DNA of 64,000 nucleotides from Candidatus Rhodobacter oscarellae (GCF_001078595.1 NZ_LFTY01000001.1:862031-926030), one strand, 5' to 3'; positions 27,953 through 37,541 are shown, counted from the stretch's first letter. A program made the numbers and translations. The notes: a model not told the origin generated them from the letters alone.

Positions 27953-29248
27953 ATGAACGCCCCGCAGCGCGACAACGATTTCTTCACTCAGCCCCTGGCC
28001 GACCGCGACCCCGAGATCTCTGGCGCGATCGGCGACGAGTTGGGCCGTCAGCGCGACGAGATCGAGCTGATCGCGTCCGAGAATATCGTCAGCCGCGCCG
28101 TGCTAGAGGCGCAAGGCTCTGTTATGACGAACAAATATGCCGAAGGCTATCCCGGGCGGCGGTACTATGGCGGCTGCCAGTTCGTCGACGTGGCCGAGAA
28201 CCTGGCCATCGAGCGCGCCTGCAAGCTGTTTGATTGCGACTTCGCCAACGTGCAGCCCAACTCGGGCAGCCAGGCCAACCAGGGCGTGTTCCAGGCGCTG
28301 ATGAAGCCCGGCGACACCATCCTGGGCATGAGCCTGGACGCGGGCGGGCACCTGACCCACGGCGCCAAGCCCAACCAGTCGGGCAAGTGGTTCAACGCGG
28401 TGCAGTACGGCGTGCGCCAGCAGGACCTGAGGCTGGACTACGACCAGGTGGCCGAGCTTGCCGCCGAGCACAAACCGCAGACCATTATCGCGGGCGGCTC
28501 TGCCATCCCGCGCCAGATCGATTTTGCCAAGATGCGCGAGATCGCCGACAGCGTCGGCGCCTACCTGCATGTGGACATGGCCCACTTCGCCGGGCTGGTG
28601 GCGGCGGGCGAGCACCCCTCGCCCTTCCCGCATGCGCATGTGGCCACCACCACCACGCACAAGACCCTGCGCGGCCCGCGCGGCGGCATGATCCTGACCA
28701 ACGACGAAGCCATTGCAAAGAAAGTGAATTCCGCGATCTTCCCCGGCATCCAGGGCGGCCCGCTGATGCATGTGATCGCGGGCAAGGCCGTGGCCTTTGG
28801 CGAGGCGTTGCAGCCCGGCTTCAAGGACTACATGAAGGCCGTGGTGGCCAACGCCCAGGCGCTGGCGGATCAGCTGATGAAGGGCGGGCTGGACATCGTG
28901 ACCGGCGGCACCGACACCCATGTGCTGCTGGTGGACCTGCGCCCCAAGGGCGTGAAGGGCAACATCACCGAGAAGGCCCTGGGCCGCGCGCATATCACCA
29001 CCAATAAGAACGGCATCCCCTTCGACACCGAGAAGCCGATGATCACCAGCGGCATCCGCCTGGGCTCGCCAGCGGGCACCACGCGCGGCTTCGGCGAGGC
29101 AGAGTTCCGCCAGATCGCGGACTGGATCGTGGAGGTCGTGGACGGGCTGGCCACCAATGGCGACGACGGCAACGGCGCGGTCGAGGCCAAGGTCAAGGCC
29201 GAGGTGCAGGCGATGTGCAATCGCTTCCCGATCTACCCCGACGCATAG
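27953..29248 (+). CDS. glyA: Serine hydroxymethyltransferase
   Basis: GlyA transfers the serine hydroxymethyl group to tetrahydrofolate, the main source of one-carbon units and glycine. From the ATG at 27953 it has 431 residues, matching the family. It shows [53 protein letters not shown] and the PLP-lysine site [16 protein letters not shown]. Longer upstream readings belong to the leader. It is divergent from nadK across 144 bases. Confidence 0.97.
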   Translation: MNAPQRDNDFFTQPLADRDPEISGAIGDELGRQRDEIELIASENIVSRAVLEAQGSVMTNKYAEGYPGRRYYGGCQFVDVAENLAIERACKLFDCDFANVQPNSGSQANQGVFQALMKPGDTILGMSLDAGGHLTHGAKPNQSGKWFNAVQYGVRQQDLRLDYDQVAELAAEHKPQTIIAGGSAIPRQIDFAKMREIADSVGAYLHVDMAHFAGLVAAGEHPSPFPHAHVATTTTHKTLRGPRGGMILTNDEAIAKKVNSAIFPGIQGGPLMHVIAGKAVAFGEALQPGFKDYMKAVVANAQALADQLMKGGLDIVTGGTDTHVLLVDLRPKGVKGNITEKALGRAHITTNKNGIPFDTEKPMITSGIRLGSPAGTTRGFGEAEFRQIADWIVEVVDGLATNGDDGNGAVEAKVKAEVQAMCNRFPIYPDA

Positions 29249-29542
29249 CGCCGAATCCTGCCGGATTAACGAAGTCTTACCGCCGCGGGCAGCTCTTGCC
29301 CGCGAATCGGGTGTGAACGCCTTTATTTGCTGGAAAATCCGGTGTCGGACTTTTGTCGGCAAAACGTCGGACTTCCGTCGGGCACGGGGCCTGAAAACAC
29401 CGTCGTTAACAGGCCGCGCGGTGGTCATAGGCTTGGGGGCGGCGGGACAGGTGCCGCCACAAAGCGTGCGCATCGGCATGCCAGCACCGACCAGAGAAGC
29501 TTCTGTGGACAACGCCAGGTTGGTTTGGTCTATGTGGCTGGA
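29249..29542. other. Gap between glyA and the DUF817 gene: hairpin and GTCGG repeats
   Basis: No gene is seen in this 294-base gap. It holds a perfect 8-base stem with a 5-base loop (CGCGGGCA at 29284-29291, TGCCCGCG at 29297-29304), lacking a U-run, that may still end glyA transcription. Farther on a 16-base unit GTCGGACTT-NN-GTCGG occurs twice (29344-29359 and 29366-29381), giving four evenly spaced GTCGG words upstream of the next gene. Confidence 0.4.
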
Positions 29543-30475
29543 ATGACGCTCGAAGCCGACCATATCCCGGCGCCCCGCACGCCGGGGCGCTCCACCCGCG
29601 AAATCGAGAAAGCGGTCGGCGTTTGGACACGCAGCCACATGCCCGGCTGGCTGTCGGAATTCGTGGTCTTCGTGCTCAAGCTCGGCTGGGCGAGCCTCTT
29701 TGGCGGGCTGATGCTGATCGGGCTGGTCGTGACCAAGATCTTCTGGACCGAGGCCACGCCAATCCCACGTTACGACGCGATGCTGATCTACGCGGTCGCG
29801 GTGCAGGCGCTCTTTCTCTACTTTCGGCTGGAGACCTGGGACGAGGCGCGGGTGATCGTGCTTTTTCACCTGAGCGGCACGGTGATGGAGATCTTTAAGG
29901 TCTATGTGGGCTCTTGGAGCTACCCCGATCCCGGCGTGATCCGCCTCTATGACGTGCCGCTGTTCACCGGGTTCATGTATGCCGCGGTGGGGTCCTTCAT
30001 GGCGCGGGCGATCCGGCTCTTTGACATGCGGTTTGAGCCCTACCCGCCATTCTGGGTCACGCTGCTTCTGGCCACCGCGATCTATGTGAACTTCTTCTCG
30101 CACCATTTCCTGGCGGATATCCGCATCGTGCTGTTTGCGGCCACGTTTCTGGTCTTTGGGCGCACCTGGGTCAAATTCCACATCGGCGATAACGACTATT
30201 GGATGCCAATGGTGCTTGCGGGCGGGCTCATCAGCGTTTTGCTCTGGATCGCAGAGAATATCGGCACCAGCACAGAGACCTGGCTCTACAGGGGCCAGAA
30301 CGCCTTTGACATGGTGTCGCTTGCCAAGATGGGGTCATGGTACTTGCTGATCTACGTGAGCTTTGCGACGGTAACCTTGGTGTTCCGACAGGCGCTGATC
30401 CCGCGCCGGGATGCGAGAGCTACCCGACCGCCCAGAGCACGGCCAAAAGAAGCCCTACAACCAGCAGCAGATTGA
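29543..30475 (+). CDS. DUF817 family integral membrane protein
   Basis: A 310-residue membrane protein with about eight hydrophobic segments. It matches the DUF817 (YoaT-like) family by the pattern VGSWSYPDPGVIRLYDVPLFTGFMYAAVGSF, VNFFSHHFLADIR and WIAENIGTSTETWLYRGQ. Function is unknown. The ATG at 29543 is chosen because the family starts shortly before the first membrane segment; upstream codons in frame fall within the repeat-containing gap. Its C-terminus overlaps the convergent gene by 56 bases. Confidence 0.8.
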   Translation: MTLEADHIPAPRTPGRSTREIEKAVGVWTRSHMPGWLSEFVVFVLKLGWASLFGGLMLIGLVVTKIFWTEATPIPRYDAMLIYAVAVQALFLYFRLETWDEARVIVLFHLSGTVMEIFKVYVGSWSYPDPGVIRLYDVPLFTGFMYAAVGSFMARAIRLFDMRFEPYPPFWVTLLLATAIYVNFFSHHFLADIRIVLFAATFLVFGRTWVKFHIGDNDYWMPMVLAGGLISVLLWIAENIGTSTETWLYRGQNAFDMVSLAKMGSWYLLIYVSFATVTLVFRQALIPRRDARATRPPRARPKEALQPAAD

Positions 30476-30788
30476 AGGCGTTCACCGCCGCAAATTGCAG
30501 CCAGTAGTCCTTGATCCAGGCGTTTGGGTCCACCGATTTCAGGTAGCGCTCGCAGCGCTTATAGCTGTGTTTCAGCGCCTCAGGGTCCGCCTGCATCATG
30601 AGCTTGGGATGTGCCATGAGGCGCTCTGCCTCGACAAGCCGCTGGGCCTCTTGCCGCACCCATTTCGGCATGGACCTGCGCGCGCGTTTCAGCTTGGCCT
30701 CTAGGCCGCGCCCGCCAATGCCCAAGCGCGACTCCATAAGGTCCGCGATACGGCTGGCCTGATCCGCCACTGTCAGCCCTGTGTTCAT
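30420..30788 (-). CDS. Small protein with C-terminal membrane anchor
   Basis: A 122-residue protein I cannot assign. It is basic in the middle (GGRGLEAKLKRARRSMPKWVRQE) and ends in one membrane segment (AVNAFNLLLVVGLLLAVLWAVG), so it is probably tail-anchored to the inner membrane with the bulk in the cytoplasm. The ATG at 30788 is preferred over one 18 bases upstream. It overlaps the end of the DUF817 gene in antisense by 56 bases, unusually long for genes that both look real. Confidence 0.65.
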   Translation of the reverse strand: MNTGLTVADQASRIADLMESRLGIGGRGLEAKLKRARRSMPKWVRQEAQRLVEAERLMAHPKLMMQADPEALKHSYKRCERYLKSVDPNAWIKDYWLQFAAVNAFNLLLVVGLLLAVLWAVG

Positions 30789-30873
30789 GGTGCTGAGCCT
30801 CCCCAAGACGCCGCATCATAGCGCGCAGGGTTCGCCCTGGCGAGTCCCGGCGCGCTTGCCTATAGCTGGATGC

Positions 30874-31632
30874 ATGTTGAACACGATCCTGCACGGCGCC
30901 CCGACCGAGCGCGCCCCCCTACTGATCGCACATGGGCTGTTTGGGTCCGCGCGCAACTGGGGCGTCATCGCCAAGCGGCTGTCTGATGAGCGCCTGGTGA
31001 TCGCGGTGGACATGCGCAACCATGGGGCCAGCCCCTGGTCGGATGATCACAGCTATGCCGCCATGGCGCAGGACCTGGCCGCGGTCATCGCCGCCCATGG
31101 CGGGGTGGCTGACGTGCTGGGGCATTCGATGGGCGGCAAGGCCGCGATGCAGCTTGCGCTGACCCAGCCCGGGCTGGTGCGCCGCCTGGTGGTGGGCGAC
31201 ATCGCGCCGGTGGCCTACCCGCACAGCCAATCGCACCTGATCGCGGCCATGCAAGGCGTCGACCTATCCGTGGTAGAGCGCCGTTCCGACGCGGACGCGC
31301 AACTGCAAAGCACGATCCCCGACCCGACCACGCGCGCCTTCGTGCTGCAGTCGCTCGACGTGAAACTGCGGCGCTGGACCCTGAATCTAGAGGTCCTGGA
31401 CGCTCAGATGAGCAGCGCCACAGGCTGGCCGGGCACCGCGGGCGTCGCCGAGCTTGCGACGCTTTTCCTCGCCGGCGCCGAAAGCGACTACATCACGCCC
31501 GAGGGGCGCGGCCTTGCGAAAACACTGTTCCCAAACGCCCGTTTTGCCAAAATTCCGGGCGCGGGGCACTGGCTGCATGCCGAGAAACCCCGCGAGTTTG
31601 AAGCCACAGTGCGGATTTTCCTGAACACATAA
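30874..31632 (+). CDS. Alpha/beta hydrolase (YbfF-like esterase)
   Basis: A 252-residue alpha/beta hydrolase similar in outline to YbfF-type acyl esterases: an early HGLFGSARNW oxyanion loop, nucleophile in VLGHSMGGKAAMQ, an acidic residue in LAGAESDYI and the histidine in IPGAGHWLHAEKP. The ATG at 30874 gives an N-terminus that starts just before the first strand; the frame is open upstream but overlaps the divergent small gene. The substrate is unknown. Confidence 0.85.
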   Translation: MLNTILHGAPTERAPLLIAHGLFGSARNWGVIAKRLSDERLVIAVDMRNHGASPWSDDHSYAAMAQDLAAVIAAHGGVADVLGHSMGGKAAMQLALTQPGLVRRLVVGDIAPVAYPHSQSHLIAAMQGVDLSVVERRSDADAQLQSTIPDPTTRAFVLQSLDVKLRRWTLNLEVLDAQMSSATGWPGTAGVAELATLFLAGAESDYITPEGRGLAKTLFPNARFAKIPGAGHWLHAEKPREFEATVRIFLNT

Positions 31633-31703
31633 GGCGATAGGGGGGCTTGCCCCGCAATTCCCGGCTGTGCTTAGCTTAACGGCGAGCTTCTGGGGAGGAG
31701 CAG

Positions 31704-32276
31704 ATGTTGCGTAAAATCGCGGGTCTGGCCATTGCTGCATCAGCCTGGGGGCTGACCGCCGAGGCGCAGGACAACGTGTTCTGGCGCAGCGTGGGGAATT
31801 GGGAGATCTCGATAGACCCAGGGCTGTCCAATGGCTGCTACGCGGTGTCCAGCTGGTCCAGCGGGACGGTTCTGCGGATTGGGCTGAACCCGGCGGAGGA
31901 TAGTTTTTACTTCCTGATCGGCAATGAGGACTGGGCCTCGCTAGAGGACGATCGCGAGTACGAGATCAAAATTCGCTTTGGACCACAGCCCGCATGGAAC
32001 ATCTCTGCCCGCGGCCTGCGATTGGGTGACGCGCCTGGGGGCGACGTCTACCTGCACGCCAAGAGCGAGAATTTCGACTTCGTGGAGGAGTTCATGCGCG
32101 AGGCGCGGATGACCATGTTCTATCGCCAAAGCGCGGTCGAGACATTCGTGCTGAAAGGGTCATCCAGGGCGTTTCAGGAAGTTCGCAAATGCCAGAGGGC
32201 CGTGGCGGAGAATGGGTTGCCGGGGGACGATGATCTGGCGTCGCGGGACCGGGTGGTGGATCCGTTTGCGGAGTAA
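31704..32276 (+). CDS. Exported protein of unknown function
   Basis: A 190-residue protein with a clear signal peptide (LRKIAGLAIAASAWGLTAEAQ) and a strong ribosome site (GGGGAGGAGC). The mature part has beta-rich stretches (NWEISIDPGLSNGCYAVSSW, EYEIKIRFG) and two cysteines (NGCYA and RKCQRA) that could form a disulfide in the periplasm. The pattern resembles small roseobacter envelope proteins, but I do not recognise a named family. It stands alone. Confidence 0.75.
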   Translation: MLRKIAGLAIAASAWGLTAEAQDNVFWRSVGNWEISIDPGLSNGCYAVSSWSSGTVLRIGLNPAEDSFYFLIGNEDWASLEDDREYEIKIRFGPQPAWNISARGLRLGDAPGGDVYLHAKSENFDFVEEFMREARMTMFYRQSAVETFVLKGSSRAFQEVRKCQRAVAENGLPGDDDLASRDRVVDPFAE

Positions 32277-33217
32277 GGCGTTCTGGCTTTGGCTTGCGGC
32301 ATCACGTTGATGGCAAACGCCTGCGACATCAGTGGGTTCTGCCGCAAAACATGATCCTGGTATTCTGGCGGTCCGCTTGAACGTCGCGTTTGGGCCACAA
32401 TATCTGCGGACAAGCACAACATCTTGTTGATCGCCGCGGGGGACGCGTGTATCCGTGGCCGCACAGGTGCTAAAAGACGCGGTAGCATTCCAAGACAGCG
32501 GGGCTCGACCAGAGATGGACGAGCCCCGTTTTCGTAGCTGCAAGCGATTGAGCTGAAATCCAGAATCAGAAAAGGCGCCAGGTGCTCAGACGCGGTCCGT
32601 GCATTCCCTGACGCCTTCCTGAAATCGGCTCCCCTTGCGGTTCGCCTCATCCATGAAGCCTTGACCCTCTGGGCCCTGGCCGCCGTGCCGGTCACCCCAC
32701 ACAGCCCGCTTGAGACCTTCACCGACCTTTCCCGCCAGCTTCGAAGAAGCCTTTGTTCCCAGCCGCCTATCCCTTCTTCCGATACTTCCCGGTTCGTTGC
32801 CTCCCCGTTCCGCTCCGGCGTCCAGGCCGCCTCTTGCGTCCCGCTCCGGTCTTGCGACCCTCGCGTTGATTTGAAGGTTACATCCGCGGGGGCTCCGGTC
32901 CAGAAAAAGTTCTAGAATGCCTTAAATTTCTTGGGGATAAGATGTTGAAATCATTTGTGAATAACCGGTGGATAAGTCGATTTTCTTAAGCGTTTCTACC
33001 AAGGTGCAGGTGCAGCAAATTTAACCGGCTTGTGGTGCAGATTTTACCAAAAATTCACGAAGCACCGCACCCCCAAGAGGCGAATCGGTGATCCCCTGCC
33101 ATTGCATGGGGCTCGGCTGTGGTTTGAGGCCGCTACGGTTTCCAGAGTGTGTGGCAGGCCAACGGACCTCCCCCCCAAGGCTGAGCGCCTGCGGCGCCCA
33201 GGATCGTCGTCACGGCA
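32277..33217. other. Long convergent gap with no credible gene
   Basis: About 940 bases lie between the 3' ends of two convergent genes. Several frames are open on both strands, but none has a proper start, codon pattern or recognisable product. The gap contains a strong hairpin (32500-32527) and an AT-rich tail with DnaA-box-like words (32932-32975). A small RNA ending at the hairpin, or a decayed gene, are the simplest explanations. Confidence 0.5.
32500..32532 (+). terminator. Terminator-like hairpin in the convergent gap
   Basis: GGGGCTCG (32500-32507) and CGAGCCCC (32520-32527) form a perfect 8-base stem with a 12-base loop, followed by GTTTT. It lies over 220 bases beyond the nearest rightward gene, so it may end an unannotated transcript rather than that gene. 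Confidence 0.5.
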
Positions 33218-34198
33218 TCATTTGGTTCGCAGCGCGTCTTGGTGATCCAGGAACCATTGATATGTCTCTTGGATGCCCTGCTTGAGCCCAATGGTTGCGG
33301 TCCATCCCATTTCTTTCAGCCGAGAGACGTCCATCAGCTTGCGCATTGTCCCATCGGGCTTGCTGGGATCGGTCAGTATGTCACCCGTGAAGCCGGTGAT
33401 CTCGGCCACCAACTGCGCGAGCTCCAGGATCGAGACATCCGTGCCCGAGCCGACATTGATATGGCTCAGCATCGGTTCGGTGTTGGCGTCATAGATATCG
33501 CGGCCCAGTTTGAGCACGTGAAGCGACGCGGCGGCCATGTCATCCACATGAAGGAATTCGCGACGCGGCGTGCCCGTGCCCCAAATTGTGACTGCGTCCA
33601 GGCTTTGCTCGGCTGCCTCATGGAACCGCCGGATCAGCGCGGGCAGCACATGGCTGTTCTCTGGGTGGAAATTGTCACCCGGCCCATAGAGGTTCGTGGG
33701 CATCACCGAGCGGTAATCGGTACCATACTGCCGGTTGTAGCTTTCACACAGCTTGATGCCCGCGATCTTGGCGATGGCGTAGGGTTCGTTTGTGGACTCG
33801 AGCGTGCCGGTCAAGAGCGCGGCCTCATGCATGGGTTGCGAGACCGCGCGCGGGTAGATGCAGGACGAACCAAGCTGCAACAATTGCCGGACCCCGGCCT
33901 CGAAGGCCTGGTGTATCACGTTGCACTCGATCATCAGGTTTTCATAGATGAACTGCGCCGGATAGGTGTCGTTGGCGTGGATGCCACCAACCTTGGCCGC
34001 CGCAAGGATCACCTGGTCGGGGCGTTCGGCCTGCATAAAATCACGCACCGCGGCCTGGTCTGTCAGATCCAGCTCTGACGAGGTCCGCGTGAGTATCTGC
34101 AGCGCCGCGCCGTCCGCTTTGCTGTCCTCTAGCCGCCGCAGGATCGCACCGCCGACCATGCCGCGGTGGCCCGCCACATAAACCTTCACATCAGCCAC
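33218..34198 (-). CDS. fcl: GDP-L-fucose synthase
   Basis: This enzyme epimerises and reduces GDP-4-keto-6-deoxymannose to GDP-L-fucose with NADPH. The 326-residue protein is a short-chain dehydrogenase: [18 protein letters not shown] binds the nucleotide, [11 protein letters not shown] contains the catalytic serine, and [21 protein letters not shown] the Tyr-lysine pair. [15 protein letters not shown] is also typical. It lies 4 bases after gmd, so the two form an operon that supplies fucose for a surface polysaccharide; no glycosyltransferase is in the window. Confidence 0.96.
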   Translation of the reverse strand: MADVKVYVAGHRGMVGGAILRRLEDSKADGAALQILTRTSSELDLTDQAAVRDFMQAERPDQVILAAAKVGGIHANDTYPAQFIYENLMIECNVIHQAFEAGVRQLLQLGSSCIYPRAVSQPMHEAALLTGTLESTNEPYAIAKIAGIKLCESYNRQYGTDYRSVMPTNLYGPGDNFHPENSHVLPALIRRFHEAAEQSLDAVTIWGTGTPRREFLHVDDMAAASLHVLKLGRDIYDANTEPMLSHINVGSGTDVSILELAQLVAEITGFTGDILTDPSKPDGTMRKLMDVSRLKEMGWTATIGLKQGIQETYQWFLDHQDALRTK

Positions 34199-34202
34199 TG
34201 GG

Positions 34203-35324
34203 CTAGCCCTCCATGCTCATCGGCAGGTCTAGCCCGTGCTTCTTCAGAAGCCCGTGCCGTTTGGCGGTCTTGAGATCTTCCGCGACCATCTCGGCACACA
34301 TCTCTTGCACGGTGATCTCGGGCACCCAGCCAAGCTTTTGCTTGGCCTTGCTGGGGTCGCCCAGAAGCGTCTCCACTTCCGCTGGACGGAAATAGCGCGG
34401 ATCGATGCGCAGGATAACATCGCCCACCGACAGCGCGGGCGCATCGTCCCCAGAGATACTGGCCACGGTGGCGATCTCACCGACCCCTTCGCCAGAGAAC
34501 TCCAACTCTACGCCAAGCTCGCGGGCCGACCAGATGATGAACTCTCGAACCGAGTATTGCAGCCCGGTGGCGATGACATAATCCTCGGCCGTGTCCTGCT
34601 GCAGCATCATCCACTGCATGCGCACGTAATCCTTGGCGTGGCCCCAGTCGCGCAGCGCGTCGATGTTACCCATGTAGAGGCACTGCTCCAGCCCCTGAGC
34701 GATGTTCGCCAGCCCGCGGGTGATCTTGCGCGTCACGAAGGTCTCGCCGCGGCGCGGGCTTTCGTGGTTAAACAGGATCCCGTTGCAGGCATACATGCCA
34801 TAGGCCTCGCGGTAGTTCACCGCGATCCAATAGGCGTACATCTTGGCCACCGCGTAGGGCGAGCGCGGGTGGAAGGGCGTGGTCTCGGTCTGCGGGATCT
34901 CCTGCACCAGGCCATAAAGCTCTGACGTTGACGCCTGGTAGAAGCGCGTCTTGCTCTCCAGCCCCAGGAACCGTATCGCCTCGAGCAGGCGCAGCGTACC
35001 GATCGCGTCCACATCCGCGGTATATTCCGGCGCCTCAAAGCTGACCGCCACATGGGACTGCGCGCCGAGGTTATAGACCTCGTCGGGCTGTACCTCTTGT
35101 AGGATGCGCGTCAGGTTGGACGTGTCAGAGAGATCGCCGTAATGCAGCTGGAAGCGGGCGTTCTCGACATGCGGGTCCTGGTAGATGTGGTCCACCCGGT
35201 CGGTATTGAACAGCGAGGCGCGGCGTTTGATGCCATGCACCTCATAGCCCTTCTCCAGCAATAGCTCTGCCAGATAGGACCCATCTTGCCCGGTCACACC
35301 AGTTATCAATGCACACTTAGCCAA
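34203..35324 (-). CDS. gmd: GDP-mannose 4,6-dehydratase
   Basis: Gmd converts GDP-mannose to GDP-4-keto-6-deoxymannose, the substrate of the next gene. The 373 residues have the NADP-binding [22 protein letters not shown], the catalytic region [30 protein letters not shown] with the Tyr-lysine pair, and the GDP-sugar site [16 protein letters not shown]. It is the first gene of the pair; the 275 bases upstream show no gene and must hold its promoter. Confidence 0.97.
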   Translation of the reverse strand: MAKCALITGVTGQDGSYLAELLLEKGYEVHGIKRRASLFNTDRVDHIYQDPHVENARFQLHYGDLSDTSNLTRILQEVQPDEVYNLGAQSHVAVSFEAPEYTADVDAIGTLRLLEAIRFLGLESKTRFYQASTSELYGLVQEIPQTETTPFHPRSPYAVAKMYAYWIAVNYREAYGMYACNGILFNHESPRRGETFVTRKITRGLANIAQGLEQCLYMGNIDALRDWGHAKDYVRMQWMMLQQDTAEDYVIATGLQYSVREFIIWSARELGVELEFSGEGVGEIATVASISGDDAPALSVGDVILRIDPRYFRPAEVETLLGDPSKAKQKLGWVPEITVQEMCAEMVAEDLKTAKRHGLLKKHGLDLPMSMEG

Positions 35325-35602
35325 AGTTGAGCTCCGTCGTTAGTTTGCTTGCACCGCCCCGGCTGTTCCGGAGGCTGAATACCCCATTTCACGCCACTTT
35401 ACCGATCTCGTTACGCAGTACATAGGATTTCCCCTCTGCAACTGCTGGCGGGACATATCCGATGGGTTAGAGCGGGCGAACTGTATCGAACCAGTCGATT
35501 ACCCAGTGCTCTGAAAAGTGGCAAGCACAACAATCCTCCGAATCGCAATCCGAAGGACAGCGTTGAGCCGACCCGCGCCTTCATTCACATTCGCAAAACA
35601 GA

Positions 35603-35845
35603 ATGCATGAGGGGAACCATGTTGGTGAAGCGCATTTGCCCCAGGGCGGCATGGGGCAGGTCCGGCGCTATACCCGTGACCACCTCATCTATCTGCGCGG
35701 GCAGATCCGAGCCCATCTGGACGATGGCGGCACTTTGGAAGACGCCTTTTATGTCGACCAGTCGCCGTATTCGCATCTCGATACATTCAATGAGCTTGCG
35801 ACGCGGAATGCAGGATATGTCTATACCGAGAAGGAGTTTGAATAG
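35603..35845 (+). pseudogene. C-terminal relic of a SoxH-like MBL-fold hydrolase
   Basis: An 80-codon frame ending EKEFE-stop reads as the C-terminal part of an MBL-fold zinc hydrolase of the SoxH / quinoprotein-relay type (HEGNHVGEAHLPQGG, YTRDHLIYLRGQIRAHLDDGG, SHLDTFNELATRNAGYVY). The metal-binding N-terminal domain is missing, and sequence before the first ATG has no similar frame. SoxH normally follows soxF on the same strand; here the fragment points toward the sox operon from the other side, so it has been inverted as well as truncated. The family call is from memory of the C-terminal pattern. Confidence 0.45.
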
Positions 35846-35895
35846 GGCCGCTCGGACGCACGCAACCTCTTGATCGCACGGGTGCCAAAAGAAAA

Positions 35896-35924
35896 GCCCC
35901 GGTCCGAACGGCCGGGGCTTTTTT
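35896..35924. terminator. Bidirectional terminator downstream of soxF
   Basis: GCCCCGG (35896-35902) and CCGGGGC (35912-35918) form a 7-base stem around a 9-base loop, with six T on the right and four A directly on the left. It can end transcription from the sox operon (leftward) and from the hydrolase relic (rightward). Confidence 0.8.
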
Positions 35925-35945
35925 GTTTACGCTGTGATCCGTTGT

Positions 35946-37205
35946 TTAGCCGAACATGTCCGCGGTGATGCCCGCGTACCAGCCCTCGGATTCTTCGTAG
36001 GTGGCCTTGCGAAGCGCCGCATCTTCGCCGGTCTGGCTGACGAAGCCGTCGATCTTGGCGATCTTCTCCTCGGTGGCCTCGTAGGTGGCCCCGACCTTGA
36101 CGCCGTCATTGGTGTCGATCAGCGACCAGCAGGTGTTCGAGAACCTGGCAGGGAAGACCGTCGACCCGGTCAGCGCGCCGCGAACAGCATTGGCGCAGAC
36201 CTTGGCCTGAGAGTTGGCCGAGAAGCCCGATTTCGGCATGTCGCCCTGGCTTGACGCGTCGCCCAGCACATAGACATCCGGGTCGGCCTTGGTGGACATA
36301 TCCGCGGCGTTCACCGGCGCCCAGTTGCCATCGGTCACGCCCGCGATCTCGGCGATCCGGCCCGCCTTCATCGCCGGGATGACGTTGCACACGTCCGCCT
36401 GCACAACCTCGCCGTCGATATCGACGGTCATCGCGCCCGGGTCGACCGAGACGTTCTCGCCACCGAAATCCGGGCCCAGGCGTTCAATCATCCCGCCATA
36501 ATGCTTCTCCCAGCCTTCCTCGAAGAGACCCTGCTTGGAAAACTTCGGCTTTGGGTCCGCAATGATGATCTTGGCTGTCGGGTTGTTGGCCTTCAGCTGA
36601 TGCGCCACCATCGAGATCCGCTCGTAGGGTCCAGGGGGGCAGCGATAGGGGTTGGGCGGTGCCACCATCACATAGGTGCCGCCCTCGGGCATCGCCATGA
36701 TCTGCGCCTTCAGAAGCTCGGTCTGCGAGCCCGCCTTGTACGCGTGCGGCATGGCGTTCTGCGCGCTCAGGTCCCAGCCGGGCACCGAGCCGTCGACAAA
36801 ATCGATGCCGGGCGACAGGATCAGCTTGTCATAGGGCATCGAGCCGCCACCGGCGAGCGAGACAGTCTTGCCCGCGCGGTCCACGTCAACCGCCCAGTCA
36901 TGCACCACGTTCACGCCGCTCGCGGCGAGCCCGCCATAGCTGTGGCCGATATCGTCGATCTCTTTGAACCCGCCCAGGTAGAGGTTCGAGAAAAAGCAGG
37001 TGTAATAGGTCCGCGTCGGCTCGATCAATGTGACGTCAACCGCGCCATCGCTGTCCTTTGCAATATAGCGCGCGGCGGTGGCCCCGCCCGCGCCGCCGCC
37101 CACAACCACCACGCGCGGCCTGCCGTGCCCGGCCGCATTCACCATCGGCGCGGCCAGCGTCGCCGCCGTCGCGCCCAAAAACATACGTCTATCCAGTTTC
37201 ATCAT
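35946..37205 (-). CDS. soxF: SoxF, flavoprotein of flavocytochrome c sulfide dehydrogenase
   Basis: A 419-residue periplasmic FAD protein that oxidises sulfide and passes electrons to the heme subunit SoxE encoded just before it. A twin-arginine signal starts the protein (LDRRMFLGATAATLAAP). The FAD-binding VVVVGGGAGGATAARYIAK follows, then YYTCFFSNLYLGG containing one of the redox cysteines; VAPPNPYRCPPGPYERISM has another cysteine, and YVLGDASSQGDMPKSGFSANSQAK binds the flavin. It is the last gene of the leftward sox operon, 9 bases after soxE, and is followed by a strong terminator. Confidence 0.93.
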   Translation of the reverse strand: MMKLDRRMFLGATAATLAAPMVNAAGHGRPRVVVVGGGAGGATAARYIAKDSDGAVDVTLIEPTRTYYTCFFSNLYLGGFKEIDDIGHSYGGLAASGVNVVHDWAVDVDRAGKTVSLAGGGSMPYDKLILSPGIDFVDGSVPGWDLSAQNAMPHAYKAGSQTELLKAQIMAMPEGGTYVMVAPPNPYRCPPGPYERISMVAHQLKANNPTAKIIIADPKPKFSKQGLFEEGWEKHYGGMIERLGPDFGGENVSVDPGAMTVDIDGEVVQADVCNVIPAMKAGRIAEIAGVTDGNWAPVNAADMSTKADPDVYVLGDASSQGDMPKSGFSANSQAKVCANAVRGALTGSTVFPARFSNTCWSLIDTNDGVKVGATYEATEEKIAKIDGFVSQTGEDAALRKATYEESEGWYAGITADMFG

Positions 37206-37214
37206 AGGTCCTCC

Positions 37215-37541
37215 CTAATTTCCCTCGGTTCCGAGGGTCTCAAAATATGCGGACAGGGCCGCAATTTCGTCATCGCCCAGGCGCCCGGCGATCATCTGCA
37301 TCGTCGGGTTCTTCAGGGTCTTTGCGCGGTAATCATGCATCACGTATCGGAACGTCTCTTGGTCCCAGCCGGTGATCGCGGGGATCCCGTCCCCGCCGCC
37401 ATCTGGCTTGTGACAGCCGGTGCATTCACCGGCGAGGTATGTGCCGTATTCCACGTCGCCTTCGATCTGGAAGAGCACCTCCGGCGGGTCCTCAGCCCAT
37501 GCCGGCGCGGCCAAGAGCCCGGCGATCAGCGCGGCCCTCAT
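37215..37541 (-). CDS. soxE: SoxE, monoheme cytochrome c partner of SoxF
   Basis: A 108-residue cytochrome c with signal peptide (MRAALIAGLLAAPAWA) and one heme site, CTGCHK; methionine in NPTMQMIAGRL is the probable axial ligand. Paracoccus SoxE is longer and carries two hemes, so this is the short FccA-like form. It overlaps soxD by 4 bases and precedes soxF by 9, which supports a heterodimeric sulfide dehydrogenase. Confidence 0.85.
   Translation of the reverse strand: MRAALIAGLLAAPAWAEDPPEVLFQIEGDVEYGTYLAGECTGCHKPDGGGDGIPAITGWDQETFRYVMHDYRAKTLKNPTMQMIAGRLGDDEIAALSAYFETLGTEGN

Noticed and set aside
28103-30181. 692-codon leftward frame across glyA and the DUF817 gene
   Set aside because: It spans two genes with clear family matches and is rich in His, Arg, Gln and Gly, as expected for antisense of GC-rich codons.
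32661-32915. Small rightward protein in the convergent gap
   Set aside because: Composition is Pro, Ser, Arg and Cys-rich without pattern, there is no ribosome site, and the opposite strand is equally open.
32932-32975. Chromosomal replication origin
   Set aside because: Only one of the three words is a perfect DnaA box, and no dnaA, hemE, parAB or other origin-linked gene is near.
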